A stretch of DNA of 64,000 bases from Istiophorus platypterus (lineage: Eukaryota > Chordata > Actinopteri > Istiophoriformes > Istiophoridae), in NCBI GenBank assembly GCA_016859345.1, contig CM029129.1, positions 18,089,946 to 18,153,945 on the forward strand, in the 5' to 3' direction. Shown in pieces: positions 24,731 to 38,580 of the stretch. A program made the translations under genes and the position numbers. Numbering within the stretch: the first letter of the stretch is position 1; the number at the start of each line of letters is the position of its first letter. The notes beneath the pieces are model-generated. The model was not told where the DNA came from. It saw nothing but the letters and a program-made list of their open reading frames with translations, and searched no databases.

Positions 24731-27239
24731 GAAGAGTAATTTCTGACAAACGTAGAGTCCAGCGTGATAACATATACTCTAAGCTCCTCCCACTAAAAAC
24801 CTTCACTGCGAAGTCTGAAAAGACTTTCTTATATTTTTTCCTACTTTTTCCTTTAAAAAAAAACAGAGAAGAAGAAGAAACGGCAGTAGCAGTTAGGAAC
24901 ATCACCCAGAGCTCACCCGCTAATGGGGCCCTATCTATTATTTCTGTGTGCTCTGCTGTGCTAGGTGGTTTGAAACCATTCCTAGAGACAACGGCATCTC
25001 ACTTTTAAACCTCTACCTGTCAACTTATTTTGTGCACCACAAGTCCCTCTATATTATTAATTATTTGCTGCTTTTTTTGGCCGTGAGTTATTCTCTTTTT
25101 AGTTCTTGAGATGCTTAACTCAACCCCCTGCACTGACAAAAAGTCGGGGAGTTATCTTAATTTTCGATCTTGTCACAATATCCCAACTTCTGAACTCACA
25201 TCCCTATCAAATCATTGCATTCATCTGGTGTATTTAATTCAAACAGAATATTGCTTGGGTAAATTCACCCGTTCCTGGGGATTTTTCCTTTTTCCGTACT
25301 CACTCAGACTGTCAAGGCGGATGCCTTTCTTATATCTCCTGAGTGGGTTTAGGGGTATGAGAAAGGTTAGAATGGCTCAACTACTTAAGGTCACCAGGAT
25401 CCCAAAGCAGCCCCCTGAAAGCATGAAGTATTAGTGTAATTTGTCCATTTATGAGCCTGGAAATTTGGCAAATCTTATCCATTTCCACATTCACGGTATA
25501 AGTGGACATGTTTTATGACTGCCACATGAGACAGCAGCTCTATAAATCCTTTTTTGTAACTAGTGGGAAGTTTTAAATGTCATACTTATTACTTTTTTGG
25601 GGATTGAGGTTTTCCAAACTGATTGATTGCACAGAAACTCAAAAATGTGATCGTAACTTCATGCTGTAGGAGATGACATTAAAAGATATCAAAGAGACTG
25701 TATAACCCAGGAGAGGTAGGTCATTGGCAAATACAGCCGAATTAGTCTTTTGTTAAACTAGTGCATGATAATACAGACCTGAAAATAAATGGGTATCACA
25801 AATTCAGCACACTATACACAGTCAGACAACTCACACAGACCAGATTCACCTGAAAGCAGAATATGTATAGAGCTGATATTTACCATCTACATTCTGATCT
25901 CATCACTTTCACTCTGTAATCTCATACCAAGCTCAGCTCAACAGAGAAGCTGCAGTGATGATAAACTTACTCCGAAACCACATCGCAGTAGATACAGAGG
26001 CCAACAACAGATATTATGTGGACGCCATATGGCTAATCCCCAAAAGAGGACCTCCAACCAGCGCAGGGAATATAATATCTAGTTCACTGATATGGATAAA
26101 TCTAGATCCAGCAATTCACCTGATATGCAGCAACAGGATAAGACAGATTTAACTGCACACGCAGTAATTATTCACCTAACGTGAGCATAACAGAAAATCC
26201 AATATTCATGGCTTGGACCAGACAGTGAAAAGCAGTTGGTGACCATCAAACTTAACACTGACAATGAGCACAGCTGCAGCAGCAGCATAAACCATAGAAC
26301 AGAAGCAGTTAAGATGTTACAATGACATGAAGAATAGTTAAGCAAGAAGACACATGATCCCATCAAGCTGAGGTAAATTTTTTTGTTTGTTTTTTTTTTG
26401 TTTTGTTTTTTTACCAGATGTTTAGCTCAATATGAAGGTTGTGGAGAAAATCTTGATGCGAGTGCTTATTCTACATGTGACAAAAAAATAAATCTTGAGC
26501 TTACCAAGACACCATGCAGAGAAATAATCTGACCGTGCTGCGTGTAAGACAACACTCAGGTTTACATCCTGAAAGCTTTAGTAGAAGACAGGGTCGTTCC
26601 TGGGTTGTAAAGCCAATAGAAAATCCCCCAAAAAACATCAAACAGTTTAGCCCATAAGATTATTAAACACTCAGACATCATATTTCACCACTTGTAAATC
26701 TACAGTATGAAAACATCATAATTCAATAGCCAAACAACCAGGAGGATAACTGAAAAAGTAGTTCCTGTTGAATACCGATACAAACAACACACACTGATAA
26801 CAAACACCAACATAGTAGACTCAGAATATTAGATTATGAATATTTGAGAATTTAAAATGGCTGATAAAAAATTGTCTCTTTTAATGTAAGCAAACACTTT
26901 TGCAACTTGTACCACAGTTCAAGGACAAAAACAAAATGGACAGTAGTATTGGCGGCCATACTGCCAAGCTCACAAGCACAGACAGAGCGGATCCCATGAC
27001 ATCCACCCATGATTTGTCACATTAGCACTAACAGAGGATACTTACCTTTGGAAAGTGAAGCAATGATCCCCGGCATTTCAGCTGCAGAGAGACCATTCAA
27101 GCTGGTGACAGCAGGCGAGGAAACAGAGCTTTCATCCTGATGCTAATAACATCCAACAAGGTGAGTCACAGCGGCAGGGAGTGTTCCCACACAGGATTTT
27201 ATTCCCCACAAGAATATCCTGGAACAACGGGATTGGACT

Positions 27240-27660
27240 GGTCCACGAGCCTCCTTATAAACTGTTACATGAGCAGTAGGAGCCACGGATGGATACCAAA
27301 TGGGCCCAGTGGGCTCAGGCCCAGAGAGGTCAGGGGCTCTGGGACCTGAAGGGGACTGTTGCCTTGTCTTGTCTGGAAGTCACAGAGCTCTGTTAAAAGA
27401 CAAAAAACGATGACAAAAGGATGAAAAACAATCCCACAGGGGCGCCAAACAACCACATAGAGATGTAGAACCACCACCAAGAGAAACAACAAGACCACAA
27501 AGAGAGACGACACAGCCAGAAGGGGAAACATTTTGTGTCTCCTTCAGTCCGCGGGTCTTGCTTCTTTATGGTAGGTGGGGTTGGGGGCCCCTACATGTCT
27601 GTGCCCATGGGCCCATTTTCTTATAGTCCATCCATCGTGGCAGCAAAGGTTAGTGGCAGT
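27240..27660 (+). mobile_element. dispersed repeat family C with internal degenerate minisatellite
   Basis: GGGCCCAGTGGGCTCAGGCCC is followed by imperfect ACAAAnnACCACAAAGAGA-type units (27395-27515). A distal part reads GCCCATGGGCCCATTTTC then TAGTCCATCCATC. An inverted partner with the same distal part and the same minisatellite lies at 32590-32790. The class of element is unknown to me. Confidence 0.6.
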
Positions 27661-29104
27661 GTTCAGATGGCATCAACGACACAGGAGAAAAATAAAAAAG
27701 GTAGACAGGGCCTAGTTGGTTGAAATTCACTAGCTTACTGCCAAAGGGTGGGTCAGATATGTTTCACCTAGTAGGGCGAGTGTGTGACCTTTGACCACAC
27801 GGAGCAGTTGAACCCAGTGGGTAAACACTTAATTTGAGCTTATATTGGAGGAGGATCGATTGCAACAATTACTTTCATAATCAATATCTCGGTAAAGTGT
27901 AAGAGGAAAAAGTTTTGGTCGGCGTCCGTCGGTTTCACTGGCAGAAATCAAAACGCCCACTGGCAAATACAGCCAGGTGTCTAATTAATATCCAGCTCCT
28001 GTGAGGCAAACTACAAAGTAAAGCATGGCAGCCATGCTCGGTCAAAGATGGCGTATTGAAGGACGACACACCACTCTGTGCCACATTAATGCCGTTAATG
28101 AGTGGCCGTCATCCTGCTATTCAGCAAACACCTACAGAAGGGTGATTCTATCACTAAGGAAACGGTCTCCGTGGCAGAATGTAAACGGTCTGTAACTGGC
28201 GGAGAATTAAGTATTGTCGCGATTAAAAGCTTAAACACGTCACATTGTTTTAGGCTTATTGAGGAATTTGGGACTCGGGACCTTCATGGGTTCAGAGCTG
28301 TGGAAAAGCTCTTCCTGTCAGTAGTTGAAGGTACTGACAGAAAGCAGTACAAAAAGCAAAGCAAAAGAAAAGCAAAGTCATTAACATAAGGGAACGTTGG
28401 TGAGATATAGAAAGTGACTGAGGAGACTTCACTCCAATTACGTTTTAAAGACAGAGGACAAGCTGTGAAAACAAAATTACTACATTAGCACTTTTCAAAT
28501 TTATATGCAGAGTATCTGCAGGTTATAAGAAGCGAAAAGACATCGATTGAAGTTTTCTTTTAAAAAGGGTCTTAGAATGTAATTAAACATAAATATTTAT
28601 TGTTTTAGCTTATAGGAGGAAGTAAGGACAGTTATTAAATGCTATCGTGTTTTGCTTCTATAGCTGAACCTGTCTGCGAAAGCCCCGGTACAATTATTCC
28701 ACGCCTCCGACTTTAAGTTAATTAGTTATTTTTTTCACTGGGGTCACTGGTTAATCCAGTCATTTATCAGGCTATTTTCAGCTCTTTATCCAGCTCCTTG
28801 TCATGCTTAATGATTAATTCATCATATTGCTAGGGAATATGCCAGAAGAAATGACAAAAATGTAAAATAAATTTGTAAATATAGAGACATTTCTTTAAAA
28901 TTACACTTGGTAAATAATTCAAGACTTTATCATTATGACTGTGAAACAGCTATTAAAGTGCATCCTACTACATGTAGTATTAAAAATGACTTAAATTTAA
29001 CTTGAACCTTGCAGAAACCCTGATATGGCAAGTTTATTAGTAAGAGTCATCTTTCTGGACACCTGGTGATTGAAAGTTCAATATTCACTCTCTTTTACTG
29101 CAGC

Positions 29105-29350
29105 CCTCTGTTTGCTTTCTATAAACTCCTGAGGGAAATATCTGGCCCTTGAGCTGCTGAATCTCCCACTGTGCTCACCAGTTTACTATAGTGTCTGCCT
29201 ACTATTTGGGGCTGAGCAGGTAGTGCAAAGTGGGTTTTTCGGAGCCTTTTTTCTCTGAAAACGGCTGCCTGCTGCGGCCAAAAAACCCCTATGAGAGCAC
29301 TGAGTATGAACCAGAAACAGGAGAGTTGCAGCCAGAGCTATTATAATGAG
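29105..29350 (+). mobile_element. dispersed repeat family B, copy 1
   Basis: It shares the ordered segments GAGGGAAATATCTGG, AGCTGCTGAATC, CACCAGTTTACTA, GGGCTGAGCAGGTAGT and GGCTGCCTGCTGC with copies at 45101-45350 (same strand) and 34990-35240 (opposite strand). There is no open frame of note. Confidence 0.65.
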
Positions 29351-30764
29351 CCTGAATTCATTATAACAGAGGAGCAGCAGACTCAGGTGATAATTCTCTT
29401 CTCTCATCACAGCGTCCCCGATCACACTGTCACATTTTACATTGTCTTAAGACACATTTTGATCATAAAAAATGTTCTAGCCTCTTTAAGTGAATGTAGC
29501 AAAAATATAATGTAAAATTATTCCAGTGCAGAATAAGTTAAAGAAAATTACCAATGCAAAAGCACAAGCACAGAAACTATCCCAAGTGCAGCATCTTCAA
29601 CAAATTATGAACTGTAATTGGGGGGGGGGGGTGTTACCTGGTTGTAAATGCACCATATGACCTACAGGAATATGTAGCACTGAGTCTACTCCTCTGAAAG
29701 TTATGAGTGATTATAAATGTGCAGTTGGCAGACACAGGGAGATGTTCAGTTTTAATCCTCTTATTCTTGAGTACAAGGTTCATTAGCGTACTGGACCACT
29801 GTGATCAACTCTATCATGGCATATCTCACTACTATTGCACGTCTGATACATGGTCAAATAATTACAGTTATCCACAGATAATACAGAGGAAATGGGCAGC
29901 AGGTGAGTGGAATAAATAGAACAATGCTTTAGGTTTAAATTCCAAGCAGCAGCTAAGGCACAGTGGAGAATCGTAAATATCTCAGTATGACAGTATGACA
30001 ATGCGGTATGACAATGCACAATAGTGCCAATCATGCCTCAGAGCACCTAACCCTGAGACTGTCCTTGAAGTCAAGAATGACTTTCATCCGGCCGCGGACA
30101 CTGGATGAAGTTCAGCAGTAATCCTCTAAACCAGGAGCGCAGGTTTCAACTCTGTGCCAATCCATTTCGGTTACTCACATGGCTTCTCTCCTATTGGTCA
30201 ATAAAGTATTGTTATTGTATTGTTATAAAAAATAATATTTTCAGGCAGTGAGTTAGATCATTATTTTCTGCAGTGTCTCTACCATCATTTCCCAGATTTT
30301 GGTGTGATAAGATGTGATTTCATTTTATCGCATATTTTATAATCTGTATCCTGTGACTAACTACAGATTGATATGGTTTTACATAATCTTGCGAACACAG
30401 AGTAATGTATTCATTTTGAGCCCCAGAATTGTATTGTTTTAGAATATTATGATATTATGATATTATAATTTTAAGAATCAAACCCATAGTGTTTTATCAT
30501 TTTAAACTTAATCCAGTGCAATATAAATTTTGGTGCAAAATGTCTGTTGGGTTGTATCATGAGGGGAGTTAGGCTTTGGGTTGGGCACTGTGTTGTTGAG
30601 AGGGAGAAAACGGAGTAGTAGTTGATATTCTCAGGAATGCTTTCAGTCTTTTCCCCTTATTAATTAAATCCTAAGCATTAGGAAAATTAAAACCAAATAG
30701 AGGGAAAGAGAGAGAGCGAACAATGACTTAAGTGTGGTGGCTTTTGCCTTGAGTTTTGTGTTTG

Positions 30765-30785
30765 TGTGTGTGTGTGTGTGTGTGT
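30765..30785. repeat. short (TG)n microsatellite
   Basis: About ten TG dinucleotides in noncoding DNA. Confidence 0.85.
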
Positions 30786-32589
30786 TTGAGTGCAGGTTTT
30801 TTGTTTGCACATAATGGCAGGCAGAACATTCAGGAGGAGGCAGAAAGAGAGAAAGCAGGTTGGGAGCGGGTCTAAGAAAATAAAGGAGGAACAGAAGAGC
30901 TCCTTGTCATTCTTGCCCTTATCTTTTTCTCCTCTTCATAACCTCGGCCTGTTTATCTGACTTCTGCTGCAGATTCCCTGATCCATCACGGCTTAATCTC
31001 TTCTTATGAGCTGGCCTAAGCCTTGTGTATCACCGACACCTTAAAGTGTTTGCATTTGTGAGTGTGTAGCAGGGGGCCGGTTACAACAAAGAATTCAGTG
31101 CGTTTATTTGGTTATCATCATGCTATGTCACAAGACTACTCAGTGTGTCCTTAGAGACTCAGGCTGATGTAGCGCTCATGTAAATCCTCGAGGCAGGAAT
31201 ACAACTGACAACATGTTGCCATGGTATTTATTGACAAATCCTTTGCAGGGATGGTTGCCACGGTATTTATCATCATTACAGATAAGAATTTTGTTTGGTG
31301 GGAAGCTTACTTGCAGAGCAGCAGAGAGTAGTTTAGGAGCTTGTGGATGTAAGCAAGCGTAACAAAACTAATCAGAGACATCATTAAAACCAGTCATCAT
31401 CACTGGCTCCCATACACATATATATATGTTTGTGTGCATATGGAGCATATGCATTCATTAGTGATGTTTCTCCTCTTCTGTTCCTTTATTCAATCAAGTA
31501 AAAGTTCCAATGAAAAGAAGATCTTTAAGAAGAGATCTTGTCAAGAGGGCAACATAAAAATAAATACACTACAGACAATACGGACAAGACATTAAAATGA
31601 ACATGCACTGGTAGAGCATAGAGAATATTTCATCCATTTCAGGTAGCATACAATTATTTCAATATCTCAAGTGACCGGACAAACTAATTTGAGAAGGAAG
31701 CTTTGCCTAAGGTGAAGTGAGTACTTAAAAACTAAGTTGAATTCATCATGACTGATCACCTTAGCTTATTTGTGGTCATTTTTAATCTCCTTGTGTGCTG
31801 TGTTCCAGGTCAAGGAGCAGTTTATTTCACCTCTTAAACTTCTCTGACCTGGCAGTCACGGTCAGACATTATGAACCCAAACAGCTTCACTTTAAATTCT
31901 AGTGGAGATCCCAGAGTTTCCAAAGACAAATATGTTAGGCTATTGAAGTCATTTACATAAAATCATGTACATCCATAATATTTTCCAACAAATGGACAAA
32001 GTACTGCAAAAATAAAGAGTTTTCAGTTTGACTAGATAATAAGTGTAAAAATATACAGCTTCACGTAAGAGAAGGAACGAGCTGATACAGAATACAGATG
32101 ATACTGTCAGATAGTGTGAAATAAGCAGAAACAGGATCACACACAGCAGAAAGAACCAGGCCCACAAAGGTATAAAGCAAAACTCACGATCTCGCAAGGA
32201 GTGAGTGAAGATGGGCCAGTCTAAGTAGTGGGAAGCTAATCGGGGAATGGGGAATAGGTGAGCCGGCAGATGTGGAGAATCAAGGGGGGTAGGACTGGTG
32301 AGAGGATCCGAGGGCATTCGGTGGCCGGGTGGAGAAGAATAGGTGGGGGGAAGTTTCAGCACAATGCAGCGTCATAAATCTGGCATAAATACAAATATAC
32401 TATAACAGTAAAGGTTTTAAATGTTCGTATGAATCGTGAGGATGGAAGTTCATTCTTAACCTCGGGATCAGTATGTGTGACAAAATAATCTCAACCCCAA
32501 CGTTCACTTGAGTTGAGATTAATTTGTCACACAATCAAATGAATCGTGTTTGTAAGGGTGATGTATAACATTTGGAAGCCAAACAATGT

Positions 32590-32790
32590 TGTACTGTTGA
32601 TGGCATGGATGGATTATGGGAAAACTGGCCCGTGGGCAGAGCTTTTTATATAGGACCTGCAAACTGAAAGTCTCCTTTTGGTCATTATTTGTATCTTTAT
32701 AGTTGTTTTTTGTCTCCTTGTGATTGATTTGCATCTCTTTGGGATCGTTTGGGTCTTTTTGTGAACATTGCATGTCTTTTAAGTGAGTCC
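32590..32790 (-). mobile_element. dispersed repeat family C, inverted partner
   Basis: The reverse complement reads GCCCACGGGCCAGTTTTCCC then TAATCCATCCATGCC, matching the distal part of the 27.2-kb copy. The (TTTGTGGTCATTTTGTCTC)-like minisatellite is also shared. The two copies lie about 5 kb apart in opposite orientation. Confidence 0.6.
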
Positions 32791-32989
32791 TGTGAATATG
32801 AAAAAGAAATATTAATACTCACTTTATACGGAGGCTCATCGTTTGGGTAAATAATTCAAGTAATATGAGAACAGTGGGCAAATACAGCCCACTGTTGCGA
32901 GTTGTTTCCTACCCATGTGTACTGGGTAAAGTCAACTCAGTACTGTGTTTGTGCTACATTGTCACAAATTAGGTCGGTTTTGACTGAAG

Positions 32990-32990
<1 letters not shown>

Positions 32991-33076
<86 letters not shown>
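32991..33076. repeat. (TG)43 microsatellite
   Basis: The longest pure dinucleotide run in the window, ending in CGCGC. It is purine-pyrimidine alternating and could in principle form Z-DNA. Confidence 0.97.
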
Positions 33077-33081
<5 letters not shown>

Positions 33082-34989
33082 TTGCAAAAATCTAATGAGA
33101 ACACGTCTGGTTGGTTTAAAAAAAATAAAATGGAACGAAAAAAATAAAAACCTCTCGAACTTGAATTCAACTTGAGTTCAAACAGACAGAAGCAGAACCT
33201 GCAGGAGACTCTTTGTAGTTTAAGTTCCCCTGTGTTCTTGCTTCTAAAACACAGACAGCAGTGTGTGTGTGTGAGTTTGAATGTGACTTATGCACAGCTG
33301 TCATAAAACGCCTCAACTTTCTATATTGTATGCAGAGGACTTATCGAATTCTAAAGAATGAATCCCCCTAGAAATGGAGGGAATCTGTCCGTAAGTTGCT
33401 GGTTCATGATAAACATGAGAAAGCGGCAAAGTGCTTATAATCTGCTAAAAAAGAAAAGAAAAAGAAAGAAAAAGACTCCTCGGAAAGGTGATTCAGCACT
33501 CATTGTCACTCACTGTTTCTCTGTGAAGCTTTTCTCAGCTCACCGTCCAAGAGCCCATGAATATCTGAAGAATAGCACTGGAATTGAAATTTCTTTTTCT
33601 TTTTTTTTTTTTATGTCAGCAGATTATGTGGGTGGACAGCAAGTTGACAAGATTTGTCAGTTTTCACTCTCTTCCCTCCTCCCTCTCTCTCTCTCACTCA
33701 CACACACACAAACATACACAGAATCAGACACATCCAAACAGGGAAAGCCCGTCACCCTTACAAGCTCTAACCAAAATAAGAAAGCCACGCAGAAGGACGT
33801 GAGGAAAAACATGCTGATTTACATGTATTACATCCTATTTGCCTCTTTTCTCTGCTCATCATCCCTGACTTGCTTGCCGCTCTTCCTCCCTTCAATCAAT
33901 ACTTCCCTGCTTCTCATTTTCTCCCTCATTCTGTCGACTTTTGTCTCACTCACCCACTCTCTAACTCTGTCACCTCTCCTTATGTCTCACATCTCAGCAC
34001 CACCACCACCACCCCCGCCCCACCCCCTTCCTTTCCCGCCTGATGCCTATGATTCACTTTTGAAGTGTTTATACCTCCTGCTGTTCCTCTTTCCTCCCAC
34101 CCTCACACACTTACCTCACCACCCCCCCTTTCCTTCCCCTCTCCTCATTTTTTATACTTCTCCCACTGTTTTCTCCCTCCCCCTGTGCCTCTTAGATAAC
34201 TGTCTTCGCCGCTGACACTTTCATCGCTGTAAGACCAATAGAAACGGAGGGGGGTGCAACACCCATCCATGTCACCCTGTCACTCCCCCTTCATCCCGGT
34301 GTGGATTCCTCCCATCTTTTCTTCTGGAGCTGCCTTTCTGAGATCCATCACTTCCTCCATGCTTGTCAGGTGAATCTACCTCCTCACTTCTCTTTCCACT
34401 CTATTAGCTTTCTTCTACATTCTGCTGTGACAAACTTGCTTCAACATCTTCTCATGGTGGCCACTGTGGTTGCTATATATTGTATATGTCTCGGCTGTAG
34501 ACAGAAACAAAGACGACTAGTTCCATTTGCCAAAATAGAGCTATATAATGCATAATATAGTGTTCAAGTTTTGGCAAAAGCAAATCTCTATCTAACCCAA
34601 GTCTGGTTTTCAGGAAGTTAATGAGCTTCTAGGGGCCTTTTACAACAAAAAGAAGGAAACAAACTTTAGTGACAAGCTTTTGAAATCTGAAATTTGCATA
34701 ATGATTGAGGTGAGCAACTAACACCTACCCATAGGTTTAAGTTACATGCTGTTATTAGTTACTGAGTGCTAATAACGTATGTAAACTTTGCAGTTTTGAA
34801 TTAAACAGAGGGCCCATATTCAGTCTTTGAACTCCAGCACTATCAGCTGTGCATAATAAGCATTATGATGCAGTTGTTATTGTCTTCATACTCTATGTTT
34901 TTATGTTAACAATGGAACAAAAGATGCAGTGTATATGAAAGACGCCATTCATAGTGACAGACCCACAGGGAATTATCAATGGATTCTGC

Positions 34990-35240
34990 ATTTCCCCTCA
35001 GCGTTACAGCTTTAATCATTGTTTTGCTTTTGCGGCTTGCAACTTGTTGGTGTGGTTTACTCTCACAGCTCTCATCAGTGTTGCTTCTGTCTGCAGCAGG
35101 CAGCCGCAAAAAAGCTCTATAAAAACCCCCTCTGTACACTATCTGCTCCCTGGACCACATGGCAGACAGACACAGTTAGTGACCAGCTGGTGAACTTAAT
35201 GGAGCAGGAAGGCGGCTAGAGAGTCAGATATTTCCCTCAC
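34990..35240 (-). mobile_element. dispersed repeat family B, copy 2 (inverted)
   Basis: Read on the minus strand: GAGGGAAATATCTGACTCTC, TTCACCAGCTGGTCACTAAC, TGTGTCTGTCTGCC and GGCTGCCTGCTGCAGAC. This is the same order as the copies at 29.1 and 45.1 kb. Confidence 0.65.
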
Positions 35241-36072
35241 TTAATGCAGGTTTATGTAAACTTTTACCTAAGCATGGGAACACGGGTTCAGAATATTTCT
35301 CATTTTGTATGGTTCTTTGGACAAACGCCCATTTTAAAATGTCTCCAAATCCAAAACGCAACATGGGTACGGACTGAACCCTCAAGAAGGAGCAACAAGA
35401 GGATAGTCTCTTTTGTGCTGTAAGTTCTGTACCTTGAAAGCTCATCTGATTCATTATCCCTGTGGGGACATTTGAACAGTTTTTGGATATGCTGCTGGAC
35501 TGCATGTTTGTGCACTCACTTTATTTGCCCTTGGATTTTAGGAGTCACTGACTTAGAATCAGTTGAGGAAAAAAAAAGTTTATATTGCATAATTATCTTG
35601 TTGTTTAATTGCATTTATTTATTTTTGTTTGTTTTTTTTGCTTTGTTTTATATTATTTAATGGAATGTGTTTAACTTCGAGTATACTGTGTTGTCTACAT
35701 AGACTACAAGGTATGATCAGTCTGTTATTTCCACACCGATGAAGACCCTGTAAAGAAGAAGCAGGTCCAAAATTCGAGGACTTTTAAAATAAATTTTCCC
35801 CTTTTTCTGCCTAGGATTGTCTGAAGAATGTTTATTTTCTCTGTCAACATAGTTGTTCTCACTAACAGTCATAAACTTACTGTGGTATTTGGCCTCGCTG
35901 CAGTCAACGTATTTCAGCATCCTGTAACAGCATCCAGTTCTTCCCCATCACTTCACGCAATGTGACAGCTGCGTGGCTGCGTTTCCACCATTTTCTAAAG
36001 GGAGCTCAGAGAAACACAGCGCATTTGCTTTTCAAACAATTTCCTTCAATTCACAGTGGGTTCAGGCTTAAG

Positions 36073-36073
<1 letters not shown>

Positions 36074-36133
<60 letters not shown>
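36074..36133. repeat. (CA)30 microsatellite
   Basis: Uninterrupted CA run. Confidence 0.97.
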
Positions 36134-36137
<4 letters not shown>

Positions 36138-36907
36138 TACACAAATGCAAACACACACTTGGGTGACTCAGAGAGTGTGCTCTGGTGATACCAGATTGGG
36201 AGGAGGAGGGGCTTAACAGCAGACAAATACAGCTGTCCGTGTTTGTACACTCCATTAAACCACTTAGCAACAAGTTCTGTCAAAAAATCCAGTTAAGTCA
36301 TGATCAGTATATGCAACATCTTTCAGTAGAATTACAAGAAACTTTCAAAAATTATGTTTTACAGTTAAAAAGGCTGACATCTATTATAATGTATAGACCA
36401 GCAGCTGTTTTTATTTTTGTTTTCATGATTTTACTTTGTTATTTTCATTTAATCATTAATTAAAGTACAATATCGTTTGCTGATATTAAAAAATAATGCT
36501 GATCTGATAAGGCTCCAGACCCGATCTCATATGTGGACCACTGAACCATGTGCACGTTTTCTGTTATCCTCTCACACAGGCTCCGGTATTTCCAGATCGG
36601 TATTTTCAGCACTAATAAAGGTTCCCTTTTTTCTGGCATAAGAGACAATTGACTGACCCAGGCCCTCGGTTTTTCTTTCCCGAGAACAAAACACTGTCCA
36701 TTAGAAAGCCCCAGATGAAGCATGCTGTGTGAAGTGAAGCTCCATTTGGCTCCATCTTCAGTCCTCATTATTTTTGCCTGCCCAGTGGCCCAGTACCACA
36801 CAGGCAGCTATTTACTGACGACAACTAACTCACTCCACAGGCCAGGGAACTTTTGGTCATGTTTTCTCTTAGGACCTCTGGATAGCAGGCGCTCATGTGC
36901 ATGGTAA

Positions 36908-37141
36908 CACACACACACACACACACACAGGCTAATACATTCATATAAAGATGCTTCTCAGGTTTTGCTCTTTAGGCTATACACACACACACACACACAC
37001 ACAGTCTCTCTTGAATTGTCCCAGACAGATAATCCTGCTCCCTCATAAACGCTAACCTACATTGTATGTGTGTCCTAGTTCTGCCTGGTGTTCCATGTTA
37101 AGAATGTGAAAACACACACAAAAACACACACACACACACAA
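36908..37141. repeat. three spaced (CA)n clusters
   Basis: CA runs lie at about 36908-36930, 36979-37004 and 37120-37141. The last two are each followed by a GTCTCTCTTG-type segment, which suggests a local duplication of the CA run with its flank. Confidence 0.75.
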
Positions 37142-37478
37142 ACAAAGAGTCTCTCTTGCTCTCTCAGTTTTAAAGTGGGTAACCTATAAGTCCTCTACGC
37201 CATGCCTCATACAAAGGAAACAGAGCTGTGTAAATGGCATTTGTCTTACAATAAGGCATTATATAAAATATCACGCCTTAATTAGTACACACGGTAACAC
37301 AAGCAAATAAACTGTGACTCCACTGGAATTCACACTAAGACAAAATACATCTGTCTTGTAATTCCTTAAGAAAATATCGAAAATTACAGGGCATATGTGT
37401 CAGCAGGATTTTCAAAAAATGTGTACATGTACATCTTTTGGAGAGTTAACCAATAATACAGACTAAAGTCAGTGAACC

Positions 37479-37760
37479 AACTGCAGCAGATTCAGACAGC
37501 TATGGCCAGAGTCCTCTCCAAAACCAATTCTTAAAAAAAACAAACAAAAAAAAAAAAAAAAACAAGAACTGATTTTAAAACACATTTTTGATCTGCCACT
37601 GCATTACTGAATGCAGACTTCTCTGTCTTCTCAGGCCGCCAGGTTTTGCTGTCACCAGAGGCAAAACTAAAGCAATGTTCGGTATCTATACTCCATATAT
37701 TTGGAACAAACTCCCACAACACTTGAAGTCTGCTGAGAACTTTTCATTTCATTCTAATTT
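37479..37760 (+). mobile_element. L2/Maui-like LINE, 3' end of ORF2 remnant
   Basis: Translation at 37481 reads LQQIQTAMARVLSKT, the typical end of L2-type reverse transcriptase frames (LQ..QNAAARVL.KT). After an A-rich interruption (37531-37565) come GATTTTAAAACA, a CAGGCCGCCAGGTTTTGCTG segment, AAAACTAAAGCAATG and TGGAACAAACTCCCACAAC. Then GTCTGCTGAGAACTTTTCAT closes the block. These are landmarks of fish Maui/L2 3' ends in the right order. The segment between the two halves is shortened and the frame is broken, so it is a dead fragment. Confidence 0.65.
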
Positions 37761-38351
37761 TTATTGAATTAAAGATGGGACTATTCATTCATATTCTACA
37801 GAAACTATAACCACAGTCTATTTTTTTCCCACCTGTTAAATCTGTTTTATGTGAAACAGTAAAGGTAAAAGGTTAAGCTTTTATTTTTATGTAACAGGTT
37901 TAGTTCCATACCACTTCTCTACATTGTGTGTAAGGGATGTGTGTGTATGCGGTTGAGGGGGTCTGGTGGAGAGGGGACATATCGTGCTGAGATGATGGGC
38001 ACCTTCCCTAGTGAGTATTGATTGTCTCATCTGTTCATCTTGTTTTGTGTTGTCTTCCTTCTTTCCCCACAGCCCTGTCCAAATGAAAAAAACTGCAATT
38101 TATATGAATCAAGGTTATCACAGAGTGACCCATAGGTCATGAGATCAGCAACACCTGCAATGGAAGCGCGGATGTGTTAGTTATGAGCCACGGAGGTGTT
38201 GAAAGTGCACAAGGGAAAGGAGACGATGCAGAGTTGAGGGAGCCGGGGTGAACTAGATGAACCGGCAACTCTCCGCTGTCTGCAAATTGTGTGCTGCTGG
38301 GCTTGACAAGGGCAACTGACTCTAGACAACGAGAGGGGACCCCCACCCCAC

Positions 38352-38353
<2 letters not shown>

Positions 38354-38396
<43 letters not shown>
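38354..38396. repeat. (CA)n microsatellite
   Basis: About twenty-one CA dinucleotides after a CCCCA-rich leader. Confidence 0.95.
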
Positions 38397-38397
<1 letters not shown>

Positions 38398-38580
38398 ACT
38401 GCCACCATAAGACCAAGGTTCCACTTCTACATCTAAACCATAATACAAAGCTAAAAATATGCAAGTCGGAGACAACACAATAATCCACTATCACATTGTA
38501 CTACAGTATGAACACAGTGGCCTACACGTCCAACCACCACCACCCTATTTACCAAATCCAGCTGTCTTCAGTCCAGAGGC

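Noticed and set aside
25955..26152. 65-codon plus-strand open frame and neighbouring frames at 25.8-26.4 kb
   Set aside because: No family resemblance and no transposase or reverse-transcriptase motif that I can see.
27048..27139. Exon-like segment with a GTAAGT donor on the minus strand (frame with SSVSSPAVTSLNGL), and a competing AAGGTGAGT donor on the plus strand at 27159
   Set aside because: The minus-strand acceptor has a poor pyrimidine tract, the frame is only about 31 codons, no flanking exon fits in phase, and both strands look equally exon-like. RNA reads would decide.
33358..34215. 285-codon open frame, the longest outside rtn4rl1 exon 3
   Set aside because: It is low complexity (Lys, then Ser/Leu/Thr/Pro from CT-rich and CA-rich DNA), with no domain and no splice or family support.
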